From NCBI RefSeq assembly GCF_946480385.1, contig NZ_CAMLJP010000049.1, positions 1 to 40,979 of the forward strand: a stretch of 40,979 nt of DNA. The letters run 5' to 3'. Positions 18,196-30,751 of this stretch are shown in pieces; the first letter of the stretch is position 1, and each line of letters starts with the position of its first letter. The notes below the pieces were generated by a model that saw only the letters and a list, made by a program, of their open reading frames with translations, did not search any database and was not told where the DNA came from. This DNA comes from an uncultured Azospirillum sp. (lineage in GTDB: Bacteria > Pseudomonadota > Alphaproteobacteria > Azospirillales > Azospirillaceae). Made by a program: the position numbers and the translations under genes.

Positions 18196-20076
18196 ATGGC
18201 GATGTCCAAACGGCGCGAATCGCGCTTCGAGGTGGTGGTCGAACAGGGCGGCAAGCCCAACATCGACGGCGTCTTCGACGACGAGAAGTCGGCGACGGAA
18301 CGTGCCAACTTCCTGTTGCGCCTTGCCAAGTTCCCGGTGGTGCGCGTGGTGAAGGTCACCGGCACCGGACGGGAGGAGACGATCTTCCAGAAGACCTCCT
18401 CCGGCGGCGCCAAGCTGACGACCATCTCGCCGATCGACAGCGCCAACCTCTGCACCGACGTGCTGCAGGTCTTCTCCTTCGACAGCCGGATGACCCTGCT
18501 GCGATTGCTGCGCGGTTACTGGGACGACCAGGGCGTCATTCCGTCGGAGCAGCTGCACCGCTACTATCCGTTGCGCTATTTCGAGCGCGAGGCGCTGCTG
18601 TTCAACCCCTCGATCAGCCGGCTCGCCACCCTCCAGGCGCCGATGCTGGGGCTGAAGCCGCATGAACGCTACGACCAGCTCAGCCGGCTGTTCGCCGCGC
18701 TGAAGGACCTTGCCCAGAAATCCGACACGCTGGCCCCCTTCGACCAGGCGCTGATGCGCGGCGGGATTTCCGGCCTGCTGCTGGCCGCCGTCGACCGCCC
18801 GGTGGAAGAGCGCGACCGCATCGTCACCCATGCCTTCGGCACCCTGCTGGAACCGCACCGCGAGTGGGGGGCCAAGCTGACCGCCGTCCTGCGCCTGCAC
18901 CAGGAGGAGGACGGCGAGAGCACCCGGCTGGTCGACGAATTCGCGGCGGAGATCGTCGACGGACGGGAGCCGATCCGCGCCCTGATCGGCTATTCGCCCG
19001 ACCTCGCCTCCGCCATCCTGGCGCTGCTGGCGGCGCTGCGCGGCGATCTGGACGACCGGCTGCCCCACACCGAACCGCTTCTGGCCCTGTCCAACGCCCT
19101 GGCCTCCGACGGGACGGGGCTGGGCTTCGCCCGGACGCGCGAAGCGCTGCTGCATCGCGTCCGCGGCGGACTGGATGGGCTGACCCCGCTGACCCGCACC
19201 GGGGCGGCCAGCGACGCCCGCGCCTTCTCCGCCATCGTCGACGGCATGATCGCCTTCGACGGCTACATGGGTGGCCCGGCGATGGCGGAATCGCTGACCC
19301 GCCGCGGCAAGACGGTCTGGGCGACCGGCGGCAGCGACCTGCCCTTCGAAGAGACGATGACGCGGCTCGCCGGCCGCTTCAACACGGCGGCGGGGCGGCT
19401 CGGCTATCTGCTCGACCTCGGCGCCAGCCCCTACGGCCACAAGAAGATCAGCGTCGTCATCCAGCGCGTCGCCGACGAGTTCAACCGGGTGAAGTCCGCG
19501 GCGGAACTGGCGGCCCCCGGCGCCTCCATCCAGGAGGTGCGCGAAGGGCTGGGCCGCCGCCTGCGCGCCGCCGGTATCCCGCGGGCGCTGGCGGATGGGC
19601 TGATCGCCAAGATCGCCGCCATCCCCGACGACCGGCGCGTGTCGGTGACCGGCAGCGGCGTGGTGGCGGGGCAGCGTCTCGCCGCCCCGCCGGCGGCGCG
19701 GCCGACGGACATGACCGTCGACATGCAGGCGCCGCCGATGCCGGCCCCCCGCCTGACGCTCAGCTACCAGGGCCGCACGGTGGCTCTGCGCGATGCCGGC
19801 GAAGACGTCGTGATCGGCCGTTCCGCCGACTGCGGGATCGTCCTGGACCATGCCTCCGCCTCGCGCCGCCATGCGGTGGTGCGGCTGCGCGATGGTGCCT
19901 TCACCGTGGAGGATCTCAGCCGCAACGGCACCCGTCTGGTGCCGCAGGACGGCGAGCAACGGCTGCTGAAGCTGGGCGACGTGGCGCCGCTGTCCGGCCG
20001 GGGGGAGATCGTCATCGGCTCCCTCGACCTCGGCGAACATCCGGCGCGCATCGCCTGGGAGCTGTCGGGACGCTGA
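18196..20076 (+). CDS. FHA-domain protein with large uncharacterised N-terminal region
   Basis: The protein has 626 residues from the ATG at 18196, which is preceded by a GGGGGGA ribosome binding site. Only the C-terminal end is recognised: a forkhead-associated domain at about 518-612 with VIGRS (539-543), SASRRH (554-559) and SRNGT (575-579), the residues that bind phosphothreonine. The first 500 residues are soluble, helical in appearance and rich in Arg, Leu and Ala; I do not recognise the family. A short beta-rich start (FEVVVEQGGKPNIDGVFDDEKSATERANFLL) looks like a small domain of its own. There is no membrane segment. FHA proteins read out Ser/Thr kinase activity, so a phosphothreonine-linked role is likely but the kinase is not evident next door. 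It converges on the MFS gene with 8 bp between. Confidence 0.82.
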   Translation: MAMSKRRESRFEVVVEQGGKPNIDGVFDDEKSATERANFLLRLAKFPVVRVVKVTGTGREETIFQKTSSGGAKLTTISPIDSANLCTDVLQVFSFDSRMTLLRLLRGYWDDQGVIPSEQLHRYYPLRYFEREALLFNPSISRLATLQAPMLGLKPHERYDQLSRLFAALKDLAQKSDTLAPFDQALMRGGISGLLLAAVDRPVEERDRIVTHAFGTLLEPHREWGAKLTAVLRLHQEEDGESTRLVDEFAAEIVDGREPIRALIGYSPDLASAILALLAALRGDLDDRLPHTEPLLALSNALASDGTGLGFARTREALLHRVRGGLDGLTPLTRTGAASDARAFSAIVDGMIAFDGYMGGPAMAESLTRRGKTVWATGGSDLPFEETMTRLAGRFNTAAGRLGYLLDLGASPYGHKKISVVIQRVADEFNRVKSAAELAAPGASIQEVREGLGRRLRAAGIPRALADGLIAKIAAIPDDRRVSVTGSGVVAGQRLAAPPAARPTDMTVDMQAPPMPAPRLTLSYQGRTVALRDAGEDVVIGRSADCGIVLDHASASRRHAVVRLRDGAFTVEDLSRNGTRLVPQDGEQRLLKLGDVAPLSGRGEIVIGSLDLGEHPARIAWELSGR

Positions 20077-20084
20077 AAGGCCGT

Positions 20085-21326
20085 TCAGTCGCCGGCGCAG
20101 GCCTCGGCCGCCAGTTCCGTATTGGCAGTCATCCGATCGTCCAGCATCGCCACCGCCCACACGACCAGACCGCCCAGCGCCAGCGCGGCACCGACCCAGC
20201 CGGTGGAGGTCCAGCCCCATCCCGCCGCGATCGCCATGCCGCCCAGCCAGGGGCCAAGCGCGTTGGCGGCGTTGAAGGCGCTGTGGTTCAGCGCGGCGGC
20301 CAGCGTCTGCGCATCCTCCGCCACATCCATCAGCCGGGCCTGCAACGGCGTGCCGAGTCCGCCGCCGCAGCCGATCATGAAGACGACCACCGACACCAGC
20401 CAGATGTTGCCGGCAGCGAAGGGATAGAGCGCCAGCGACCCGGCGCTCCACAGCAGGGTGACGGCGACGGTCGGCATCAGGGCGCGGTCGGCAGCCCAGG
20501 CGCTGACCAGCGTGCCGACGGTCATGCCGGCGCCGAACACCGCCAGCACCACCGGCACCACCGCCGGCGACACCTGCGTCACCTCCATCAGGGTCGAGGC
20601 GACATAGGTGTAGACCGCGAACATGCCGCCGAAGCCGATGGCGCCGATGCCCAGCGTCAGCCAGACCTGCCGCCGCTTCAGCGCGCCAAGCTCGCGCAGC
20701 GGGCTCGATTCCGGGTGCGGCCGGTCTTTGGGGGCGAAGATCCAGACCAGCAGCACCGTCAGCAGGGCGAGCAGCCCGACGACGCCGAAGCCCCAGCGCC
20801 AGCCCAGCGCCTGCCCGATCCAGTTGGCCATCGGCACGCCGACGATGGTCGCCACCGTCAGCCCCAGCATGGTGCGCGCCACCGCCTGTGCGCGGCGCTG
20901 CGGCGGCACCAGCGAGGCGGCGACCAGGGCCGCGACGCCGAAATAGGCGCCGTGTGGCAGCCCGCTCAGAAAGCGGAAGACCAGCATCCAGCCATAGGAG
21001 GGTGAAAAGGCGCTCGCCACGTTGGCGGCGGCGAAGACCGCCATCAGCCCGATCAGCAGGGTCCGCCGCGCCACCCGCGCCGCCAGCACCGCGATCACCG
21101 GCGCACCCATCACCACGCCCAGCGCATAGGCGCTGATGACATGGCCGGCGGTCGGCTCGTCGATGCCGAGGCCGCGGGCGAAATAGGGCAGCAGGCTCAT
21201 CGTCGCGAACTCGGTCGTTCCGATGGCGAAACCACCCATGGCGAGCGCCAGCAGCACCAGGCCGGGATGGGCCGAGGTCAGCTGTTCCCCGGCACGCATG
21301 TCGCCGTTATGGCCGGCAGAAGCCAT
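20085..21326 (-). CDS. Major facilitator superfamily exporter, DHA1/AraJ-like
   Basis: The 413-residue protein has 12 predicted membrane segments. It opens with LVLLALAMGGFAIGTTEFATMSLLPYFARGLGI; the GTTEF stretch in the first helix is typical of the AraJ/YdhP/sugar efflux branch of the DHA1 drug:H+ antiporters. VIAVLAARVARRTLLIGLM between helices 2 and 3 replaces the classical DRxGRR loop, and FRFLSGLPHGAYFGVAALVAA is a second family signature. It probably expels sugars, arabinose-like compounds or drugs across the inner membrane by proton antiport; substrate unknown. The start at 21326 was chosen for GGAG 9 bases upstream; the open frame extends a further 26 codons without support. Confidence 0.88.
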   Translation of the reverse strand: MASAGHNGDMRAGEQLTSAHPGLVLLALAMGGFAIGTTEFATMSLLPYFARGLGIDEPTAGHVISAYALGVVMGAPVIAVLAARVARRTLLIGLMAVFAAANVASAFSPSYGWMLVFRFLSGLPHGAYFGVAALVAASLVPPQRRAQAVARTMLGLTVATIVGVPMANWIGQALGWRWGFGVVGLLALLTVLLVWIFAPKDRPHPESSPLRELGALKRRQVWLTLGIGAIGFGGMFAVYTYVASTLMEVTQVSPAVVPVVLAVFGAGMTVGTLVSAWAADRALMPTVAVTLLWSAGSLALYPFAAGNIWLVSVVVFMIGCGGGLGTPLQARLMDVAEDAQTLAAALNHSAFNAANALGPWLGGMAIAAGWGWTSTGWVGAALALGGLVVWAVAMLDDRMTANTELAAEACAGD

Positions 21327-21507
21327 GGTCGTTACTCCGCTGTCGCGCAGGATGGGGACGGGAATGGCCCGGCGGCAGGGAGGGACGGAAAGCAACCGGG
21401 GCAAGGTCAGGATATTTGCCGGACCCCTGCTGAGGCAATCCGCCGCAGGCCGTCATTTCCGCAGGTGCGAAATGAGCGGCGGGCATGGCTGAGGCGAGGA
21501 TTGTCGC

Positions 21508-21531
21508 GGAGCGGCCAGTACGGGCCGCTCC
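21508..21531 (-). terminator. Hairpin downstream of the chemoreceptor gene
   Basis: A perfect 9-bp stem (GGAGCGGCC, 21508-21516, with 21523-21531) around a 6-base loop lies 11 bases past the chemoreceptor stop codon. There is no T-run after it, so it may stabilise the 3' end rather than terminate. Confidence 0.45.
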
Positions 21532-21541
21532 ACCTTTCCGC

Positions 21542-23623
21542 CTACGCCACGGCCGCCATCGGCGTCAGGCCGCGCGTCAGGCGCTCCACCTCGCGGTCGA
21601 ACGCCTCCTGATCGGCGTCGGACAGGTCGAACTTCACGTGCAGCCGGTCGTGCTCGCTGGACTTGATCCGGGCGGTCAGCGGGCGGGCCACCCCGTCGAT
21701 GCGCAGGGTCAGCGTCCGGCCGGTCGCGCCGCCGATCCGCTGGTCCGGCACACCGGTCAGCATGGCGCCGCCCGCCGACAGGTTGGCGATGGTGGCGCGC
21801 ATCGGGGCCGCCCCGGCCCCCTCCAGCACGCAGCCGACCGACAGGGCGAAGCGCGGGCGCTGGCGGCGGTCGACATCGGTGGTGGCGGTGCGCACGACGC
21901 GGATCAGCACGTTGCGCAGGGAGTCGATGCCGCCGGCGACATCGACGGCGACCGTCCGCATCTCTCCGGCGCGGCTCTGGGTCGCGTCGGCCTCGGCGGA
22001 GACACGGCCGATGCGCACCGACACCTCCTTCGCCGCGTCGCTGGTCTGGCTGACGGAGCGGGCGATCTCCTGGGTCGCCGCCGCCTGTTCCTCCACCGCG
22101 GCGGCGATGGAGGACGAGATTCCGGCCACCTCGTCGATGGTGTCCGACACCTCGCCGACGGCGCCGACGGCCGCTGCCGTCACCGACTCCACCTCGGAGA
22201 TCAGCGAGCCGATCTCCTCGGTCGACCGCGCGGTCTGGCTGGCGAGGTTCTTCACCTCGTTCGCCACCACGGCGAATCCGCGCCCGGCCTCGCCGGCCCG
22301 CGCCGCCTCGATGGTGGCGTTCAGCGCCAGCAGGTTGGTCTGGCTGGCGATGTCGCCGATCAGCCGGGCGACCGCGCCGATCCGCTCGACCGAAGCCGAC
22401 AGCCGTTCGATGGTGGACCGCGCCAGCCCGGCCCGCTCCACCGCGCGGCCGGTCACCCGCGTGGCGGCCGACACCTGCAGGCCGATGTCGCCGATGGACG
22501 CCGACAGCTCCTCCGTCGCGGCGGCGACGGTCTCGGCATTGCTCAGCGCCTGCTGGGCGGCGGCGGCGACGTTCTGGGCGTTGTCGCTGACCTGCACCGC
22601 CGACTCCGCCATGGCGCCGGCATTGTTGCTCATGCGGCTGGTGCGTTCCGCAACATGATCGACGGCGACGCGCGTCTCGCGCTCCACCTTCTCCGCCATC
22701 GACTCCAGCGCCTGGCGCCGCTCCTCCTCGGCGCGGCGGCGGGTCTCCTCCTGGGCGGCGCGCAGGCGCGCATTCTCCTGCGCGCCCTCCTGGAACACGC
22801 GGACGGTGTCGGCCATGTGGCCGATCTCGTCCCGGCGTTCGGTCAGGCCGACCTCGACCTCCAGGGTGCCGCCGGCCAGCGCCACCATGGCGCGGCGCAG
22901 CCGCTCCATCGGGCGGATCATCGCCGCCTCCAGGAACACCGCGCAGGTCGCGGCCATCAGCAGGATGGCCAGCCCGGCGCCGATCAGGGTCCGGCGCAGC
23001 CCGTCCGACGACTCCCGCACCGCCTCGATGTCCGCGGTCAGTTCCTTCAGCCGGTCCGAACTGACGGCGACCACGCTGGCCCCCAGCTCCTCCAGACTGT
23101 CACCCATGGTGTCGGCGACCTTGTCGAACTGGCCCATGATCGGGTTGCCGGCCGCCGGGCCGCCGTCGACATAGGCCTGCGCCATGCGCCGGCCCATCTC
23201 GTAATAGGGGCCAAAGGCCTTATGGGTGCGCTCGATCTCCGCCACCACCTGCGGCAGGTTCAGCATCCGCGCCAGTTCGGTCGCCCTGGCGGTGTGCTCC
23301 TCGAACCGGCGGGCGTAATCCGCGGCCTTTTCCGGACCATCGTTCATCCCGTCCAGCCCGCGGGTGGCCGATATGTCGGTCAGCCACTGCTGCGTCTGCA
23401 CCACGTCGAACCGGATCTCGCCCACCAGCGAAACCAGGGGAATGACGCTGCCGACCACCTCGTGAGTCTCGCGCTGGACATCGGACAGGCGGTCGGTCTG
23501 CCGTCCCATGTCGCGCATGGTGAGGACGGAGGACAGGCCGACCGCGGCGAAGACGAACACCGCGACAGCCACGACCTTCGCCCGGATCGAGATGACGTGG
23601 AGAATGCTGCCGGCAGCCATCAT
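21542..23623 (-). CDS. Methyl-accepting chemotaxis protein with C-terminal PilZ domain
   Basis: The protein has 693 residues from the ATG at 23623. A membrane helix near residues 13-32 and a second near 210-232 enclose a periplasmic domain of about 180 residues; HAMP follows, then a methyl-accepting coiled coil with the signalling hairpin [20 protein letters not shown]. After it comes a PilZ domain (about 590-680) with RQRPR (RxxxR) and NLSAGG (D/NxSxxG), the cyclic-di-GMP-binding motifs. This receptor-PilZ architecture is known from Tlp1 of Azospirillum brasilense, where cyclic-di-GMP tunes energy taxis. It should act with CheW and CheA at the inner membrane. A GTG at 23677 would add 18 residues, but they look non-coding. 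No C-terminal CheR tether is seen. Confidence 0.92.
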   Translation of the reverse strand: MMAAGSILHVISIRAKVVAVAVFVFAAVGLSSVLTMRDMGRQTDRLSDVQRETHEVVGSVIPLVSLVGEIRFDVVQTQQWLTDISATRGLDGMNDGPEKAADYARRFEEHTARATELARMLNLPQVVAEIERTHKAFGPYYEMGRRMAQAYVDGGPAAGNPIMGQFDKVADTMGDSLEELGASVVAVSSDRLKELTADIEAVRESSDGLRRTLIGAGLAILLMAATCAVFLEAAMIRPMERLRRAMVALAGGTLEVEVGLTERRDEIGHMADTVRVFQEGAQENARLRAAQEETRRRAEEERRQALESMAEKVERETRVAVDHVAERTSRMSNNAGAMAESAVQVSDNAQNVAAAAQQALSNAETVAAATEELSASIGDIGLQVSAATRVTGRAVERAGLARSTIERLSASVERIGAVARLIGDIASQTNLLALNATIEAARAGEAGRGFAVVANEVKNLASQTARSTEEIGSLISEVESVTAAAVGAVGEVSDTIDEVAGISSSIAAAVEEQAAATQEIARSVSQTSDAAKEVSVRIGRVSAEADATQSRAGEMRTVAVDVAGGIDSLRNVLIRVVRTATTDVDRRQRPRFALSVGCVLEGAGAAPMRATIANLSAGGAMLTGVPDQRIGGATGRTLTLRIDGVARPLTARIKSSEHDRLHVKFDLSDADQEAFDREVERLTRGLTPMAAVA

Positions 23624-23820
23624 GTTGAGGACTTCACTGGTTAAGAGTACGAATGATCGGCGGCGGCCGATCGTCACACACTCTAGACCTTCCCGATCAT
23701 TTCGTCACCGCAAACACTGATGATACCAAAGTCATGCGACGGCATGCCGCTGTTTTTCTTGAGAAATTACATCACATCCCGCCAGAAACAAAGTAATAGC
23801 CGGCGTGACATTTCATTTCT

Positions 23821-27305
<3,485 letters not shown>

Positions 27306-27306
<1 letters not shown>

Positions 27307-29057
27307 CAGCGCCGCTCTCCCGCATCGTCCGCGTGCCGCGGACCGTTCGCATCGTCCGCGTGCCGCGGACCGTTCGCATCGTCCGCGTGCCGCGGACCGT
27401 TCGCATCGTCCGCGTACCGCGGACCGCCCGCTGCGAGCGCCGCCACCCCGCGCGCCAGCCGCGGCAGATCGACCGGCAGCGGCAGCAGCAGGTCGGCCGG
27501 ACCGCCGGCCTCGGCGCCCAGCCCCGCGGAAGCGGGGCCCGCCGCGGCGTAGAGGACGCAGGGCAGCTCCGCCCGCAGCGCCTTCAGGCGGCCGGCCAGC
27601 GCTTGGCCTGCCGGAAGCGCGCTCAGTCCCGGACCGATCACCACCGCGTCGAAGAAGCCCGGCTCGTCGGTGACGACCTCCAGCGCTTCGCGGAGATCCT
27701 CGCAGACCGAAACCTCGAACCCCTGCCGCTCCAGCCCGGCCTGGAACCGGTCGCCGGACGCCGGATCGGCATCCACCACCAGGATCTTGTATGTCGGCGC
27801 GACATGGTGCCGCGCCGGGGCTTTCGCCGCGCGCGGGAAGGGCGCCGCCGGGGCCGGGGACCGGGACGCGGGAATGTGAAGCCACACCGCCATGCCTTCC
27901 GTCGGGTGGGTCAGCAGGCTGAGGCCGCCATCGTGACACCGCGCCGTCTGCAGGGCCGCCGGCCAATGGGCGTCCTCCGTCCCGGACGTCTGACCACGGC
28001 GGTAGCAGGTGCGGGCGGCCAGCAGGGGATCGGCCAGCCCCGCCAGCACCTCGTCCGCCAGCGGCGGGCCGTCGACCCGCAGTTCGAACAGGGCGTGCGG
28101 CCCCGGCAGCGGCGTCAGCAGCGGGCGGACGGTCCAGCCGGCCGCGACGGCATCGGCATCCGGATCGTCCGCATCCGCCGGAAAGAAGGCGCGCAGGCAG
28201 AGCCGGGCATCGCCACCCCTGCCGGTGGCCGCGAGGATCTCCGCCGCCAGTCCGGCCAGCGTCCGTGCCAGCAGGCCGGCGTTGCAGATGGGAGCGGGCG
28301 TCGCGGCGTCATGACGGATGGAAAGGCTGCTCGGCGACGTCGGTGCCATGCTGCGCAGGAGCGTCGCGGCCTCGTCCAGAACCGCCGCGGCCCGCTCGGG
28401 CTTCAGATGGACCCGCTCCGTCCTGGCTTCCGCCACCAGCCGGCGGAGGCCGGAGCGGGCGCGGTCGATGGCAGCGATGGCCCGGCCCGCATAGTCGGCC
28501 TGGGGCGAGCCCGCCGGCAGGTCGCAGACGAGGAAGTCGGCATAACCGGCAACCGCGCCCAGCGTGTTGTTCATGTCATGGACGATGGCGCCGGCAAGGC
28601 CGGCCCGGGCATCCATCGCAGCGATCTGCTGGCTGCGCAGCCGCTCGTTGGCCTGCCGTCCGCACTCCCGCAGCGCTTCCTGAAGGGCGGCGATCTCAAG
28701 AGCGGCGATGTGGGCGGGGTTCGTGGCGGAGGTTTCCGCGTCCGGCACGTCGGCCTGTGCGGAGGGAGCCGGTTCGGGATGGGCCTGCGGCCTTTGGTCT
28801 CCGGCAGGACGGCGGCGCACGCTCCGGATCGACAGAAGCGCCAGCCCGCCCGCCGCACCGCTGCCGGCCGCCATCAGGGGAAGCAGCCAGGGCACCGACT
28901 CGCGCAGGGGGCCGAGCGCGGACAGCAGAAGCACCGCCGCCCCGGCCAGCGCCGCAGTCGCGGGCACCGCCACGCCGCTGCCGGAAATGCCGGCCGGAAC
29001 CGCGGGAATGGTTCGGCCCGCTCGCGGCCCGGACAGGGAATGGTCGGATGGGCTCAT
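27306..29057 (-). CDS. Degenerate histidine kinase/receiver protein with C-terminal 9-residue repeats
   Basis: From the ATG at 29057 the protein has 583 residues: two hydrophobic segments (about 28-48 and 56-78), a helix region, and a HisKA-like box AIVHDMNNTLGAVAGYADFL with H160. The ATPase region that should follow lacks recognisable N, G1 and G2 boxes. A receiver-like domain at 423-540 keeps the acidic pair (D429, D431), but has glycine (G475, in DAVVIGPG) where the phosphoacceptor aspartate belongs, and LPLP instead of the conserved Lys-Pro. It ends in four copies of (Y/H)ADDANGPR-type repeats. It may be a scaffold or a modulator of the adjacent hybrid kinase, to which it is translationally coupled. 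Starts at 29174 (ATG) and 29219 (GTG) are possible; the added residues look non-coding. Confidence 0.75.
27321..27428 (-). repeat. Four tandem 27-bp repeats, in frame, at the 3' end of the degenerate kinase gene
   Basis: Units at 27321-27347, 27348-27374 and 27375-27401 are identical; the fourth (27402-27428) differs at three bases. Each unit is nine codons, so copy number can change without shifting the frame. On the minus strand the unit encodes the repeating residues ADDANGPRH. The array ends about 15 bp before the overlapping stop/start of the two kinase genes. Confidence 0.95.
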
Positions 29058-29263
29058 CGGCGACTCGAAATGCGGCGGTTGCGGTTGCGCCCGCCCCTGC
29101 GGCGCCGGACGAAGCCGGGCGGACGGGCCAACGGAGCGAAGACGGGGTAACCATACCAGAAAGGGCGGGCTCATGCTGCTGGGACCACCCCTATGCGGTC
29201 CCCCACGCGACGATGCCACTCATCGACCCGATCGGTCGGGGCAGCGGGGACCGGGCGGTGGGC

Positions 29264-29986
29264 TCAGGGCGACGCTTCGTTCAGGCTGCGCGACAGCAGG
29301 CCGGCCTGCTGGGCGCGGCGCACGGCGTCGGTGCGGTTGCGTGCTCCCAGCTTGCGCAGGATGCGGCGGGTGTGCAGCTTCACCGTCACCTCCTGAAGGC
29401 TCAGGTGCCGCCCGATCTCCTTGTTGGTGGCGCCGGTGGCGAGCATCGACAGCACCTGCTGCTCGCGGTCGGTCAGGGGGGACGACGGCGCCCCCTCCCC
29501 GTTCGTGGACGGTCCCTCGCCCTCCTCCGCCTCGTCGATGTCGAGCGACAGGTCGGTCATGTGCATCAGGTCGAGCGCCACGCATTTCGGCACGAAGCTG
29601 CCGCCTTCCGCCACCAGACGCAGGGCCTGGGCCAGGATGCGGCGCGGCGTGGTCTTCGGCAGGAAGGCTTCGGCGCCGCAGCGCAGGACCTCCAGCGCGG
29701 TCAGCGCATCCTCCGCCCCGGTCACGACCGCGACCGGCCCATGGACCCCCGACCGGCGCAGCACGCTGATCGGGTCGCTCCCCTCCGCGCCCGGCATGCG
29801 CCAGTCGAGAACGATGAGGTCGTAGCGGAAGACCGCAGCGGGGACGTCGTCGTCCAGCTTTCCGGCGGCCGGCAGTTCCAATAACGAACCGATGCAGCCG
29901 ACCTCCGCATCCGGCCATGCCTGGCGGATCGACAGCTCGAGCGCGTCCCGGAACAGGGGATGGTCGTCTGCCACCAAGATCTTCAT
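29264..29986 (-). CDS. NarL/FixJ-family response regulator with LuxR-type HTH
   Basis: The protein has 240 residues. The receiver domain has D7-D8, phosphoacceptor D61 (LIVLDWRMPG) and K111 (FLPKTTP). The C-terminal LuxR HTH (about 172-236) reads PLTDREQQVLSMLATGATNKEIGRHL and then VTVKLHTRRILRKLGARNR. A 30-residue acidic linker (DIDEAEEGEGPSTNGEG) joins the two. Phosphorylation should cause dimerisation and promoter binding. GGAGG lies 7 bases before the ATG at 29986. The two kinase-like genes downstream on the same strand make it a likely target of the hybrid kinase's HPt domain, although the gap of about 200 bp to the next gene leaves operon membership unproven. Confidence 0.92.
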   Translation of the reverse strand: MKILVADDHPLFRDALELSIRQAWPDAEVGCIGSLLELPAAGKLDDDVPAAVFRYDLIVLDWRMPGAEGSDPISVLRRSGVHGPVAVVTGAEDALTALEVLRCGAEAFLPKTTPRRILAQALRLVAEGGSFVPKCVALDLMHMTDLSLDIDEAEEGEGPSTNGEGAPSSPLTDREQQVLSMLATGATNKEIGRHLSLQEVTVKLHTRRILRKLGARNRTDAVRRAQQAGLLSRSLNEASP

Positions 29987-30013
29987 CAACCAGCCTCCGG
30001 CACCCTCGGCCAA

Positions 30014-30280
30014 AACTCATCCTAAGGTATCAACATCCCCTTATGCCGTCCGAAATCTTAAGTTTTCGTGGCTTTGCCATATTTCACGTCAGTCATATTC
30101 CGCCTGCGCGTCCGGCACGGCTTTTCGCGGGCCGCAGGATAATATCCCCGCTATCCCATTTCCCGCCCCCGCTATCCCAGACACCACGGGTGCGCGCGTG
30201 GGTGGACGTTTATGGTGAGGCTTAGCGAATTCCATCCGGCACAACCAGCCGGTGTGCGGCGGAAGACGGAAGCGGCGACC
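30014..30280. promoter_or_regulatory. Divergent regulatory region with 13-bp direct repeats
   Basis: Between the divergent regulator genes, CCCCGCTATCCCA occurs twice (30146-30158 and 30167-30179), identical and 21 bp apart, two turns of the DNA helix. Such spacing puts both copies on one face of the DNA, as expected for a regulator binding as two units. The binding protein is unknown; the adjacent NarL-type regulator is a natural candidate. Confidence 0.5.
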
Positions 30281-30751
30281 ATGGACATGACACTTTACGA
30301 GCTGCGGCCCAAGCCAGCCCCGAAATCCGCTCCCGCCGCCGCTCCCGCCGGCTCCGTCCTGCTGGTCGACGACGATCCCGATTTCCGCGAGATGGTGCGC
30401 ATCGCCTTCATCCGCGCCGGCTACCGCGTGCTGGAGGCGGAGAACGGCAATGCCGCGCTGGCCATCATGGCCGTCCATCCGGTCGATCTGGTGGTGACCG
30501 ACATCATCATGCCGGAGGCCGACGGGTATGAGGTGATCCTGCGGCTGAAGGAGCAGAAATCGCATCCGCCGCTGATCGCGGTGACCGGCGGCAGCCTGCG
30601 CCTGCGGATGGAACTGCCGGGGATGGCCCGGCTGCTGGGTGCCGAGGCGGCCTTCGAGAAACCGGTCGATCTGAGGGCTCTGCTCGCCGAAGCCGGGCGG
30701 CTGATCGCCGCCCGCAAGGCGGCCGAACAGGAGGCGGAGACCGCAGGGTGA
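30281..30751 (+). CDS. Stand-alone receiver-domain response regulator
   Basis: The 156-residue protein is a single CheY-like receiver behind a 24-residue Ala/Pro-rich tail. LLVDDDPDF gives the acidic pair near 30-32, D74 (LVVTDIIMPEADGYE) is the phosphoacceptor, T102 the conserved Thr and K127 (FEKPVD) the conserved Lys, so it should be phosphorylatable. No output domain follows. Its stop codon overlaps the GTG start of the HD-GYP regulator (GTGA, 30748-30751), so both are made from one message. It may compete for, or pass on, phosphate to that regulator. I prefer 30281, with GGAAG upstream, over an ATG at 30212. Confidence 0.88.
   Translation: MDMTLYELRPKPAPKSAPAAAPAGSVLLVDDDPDFREMVRIAFIRAGYRVLEAENGNAALAIMAVHPVDLVVTDIIMPEADGYEVILRLKEQKSHPPLIAVTGGSLRLRMELPGMARLLGAEAAFEKPVDLRALLAEAGRLIAARKAAEQEAETAG

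Noticed and set aside
23728..23760. CGGCATGCCG palindrome followed by TTTTT as a terminator
   Set aside because: The palindrome has almost no loop and no gene ends before it on the plus strand; it could be a binding site ahead of the chemoreceptor gene, but there is no supporting copy.
27321..27428. CRISPR-like repeats
   Set aside because: The units are contiguous with no spacers, and lie inside a coding frame.
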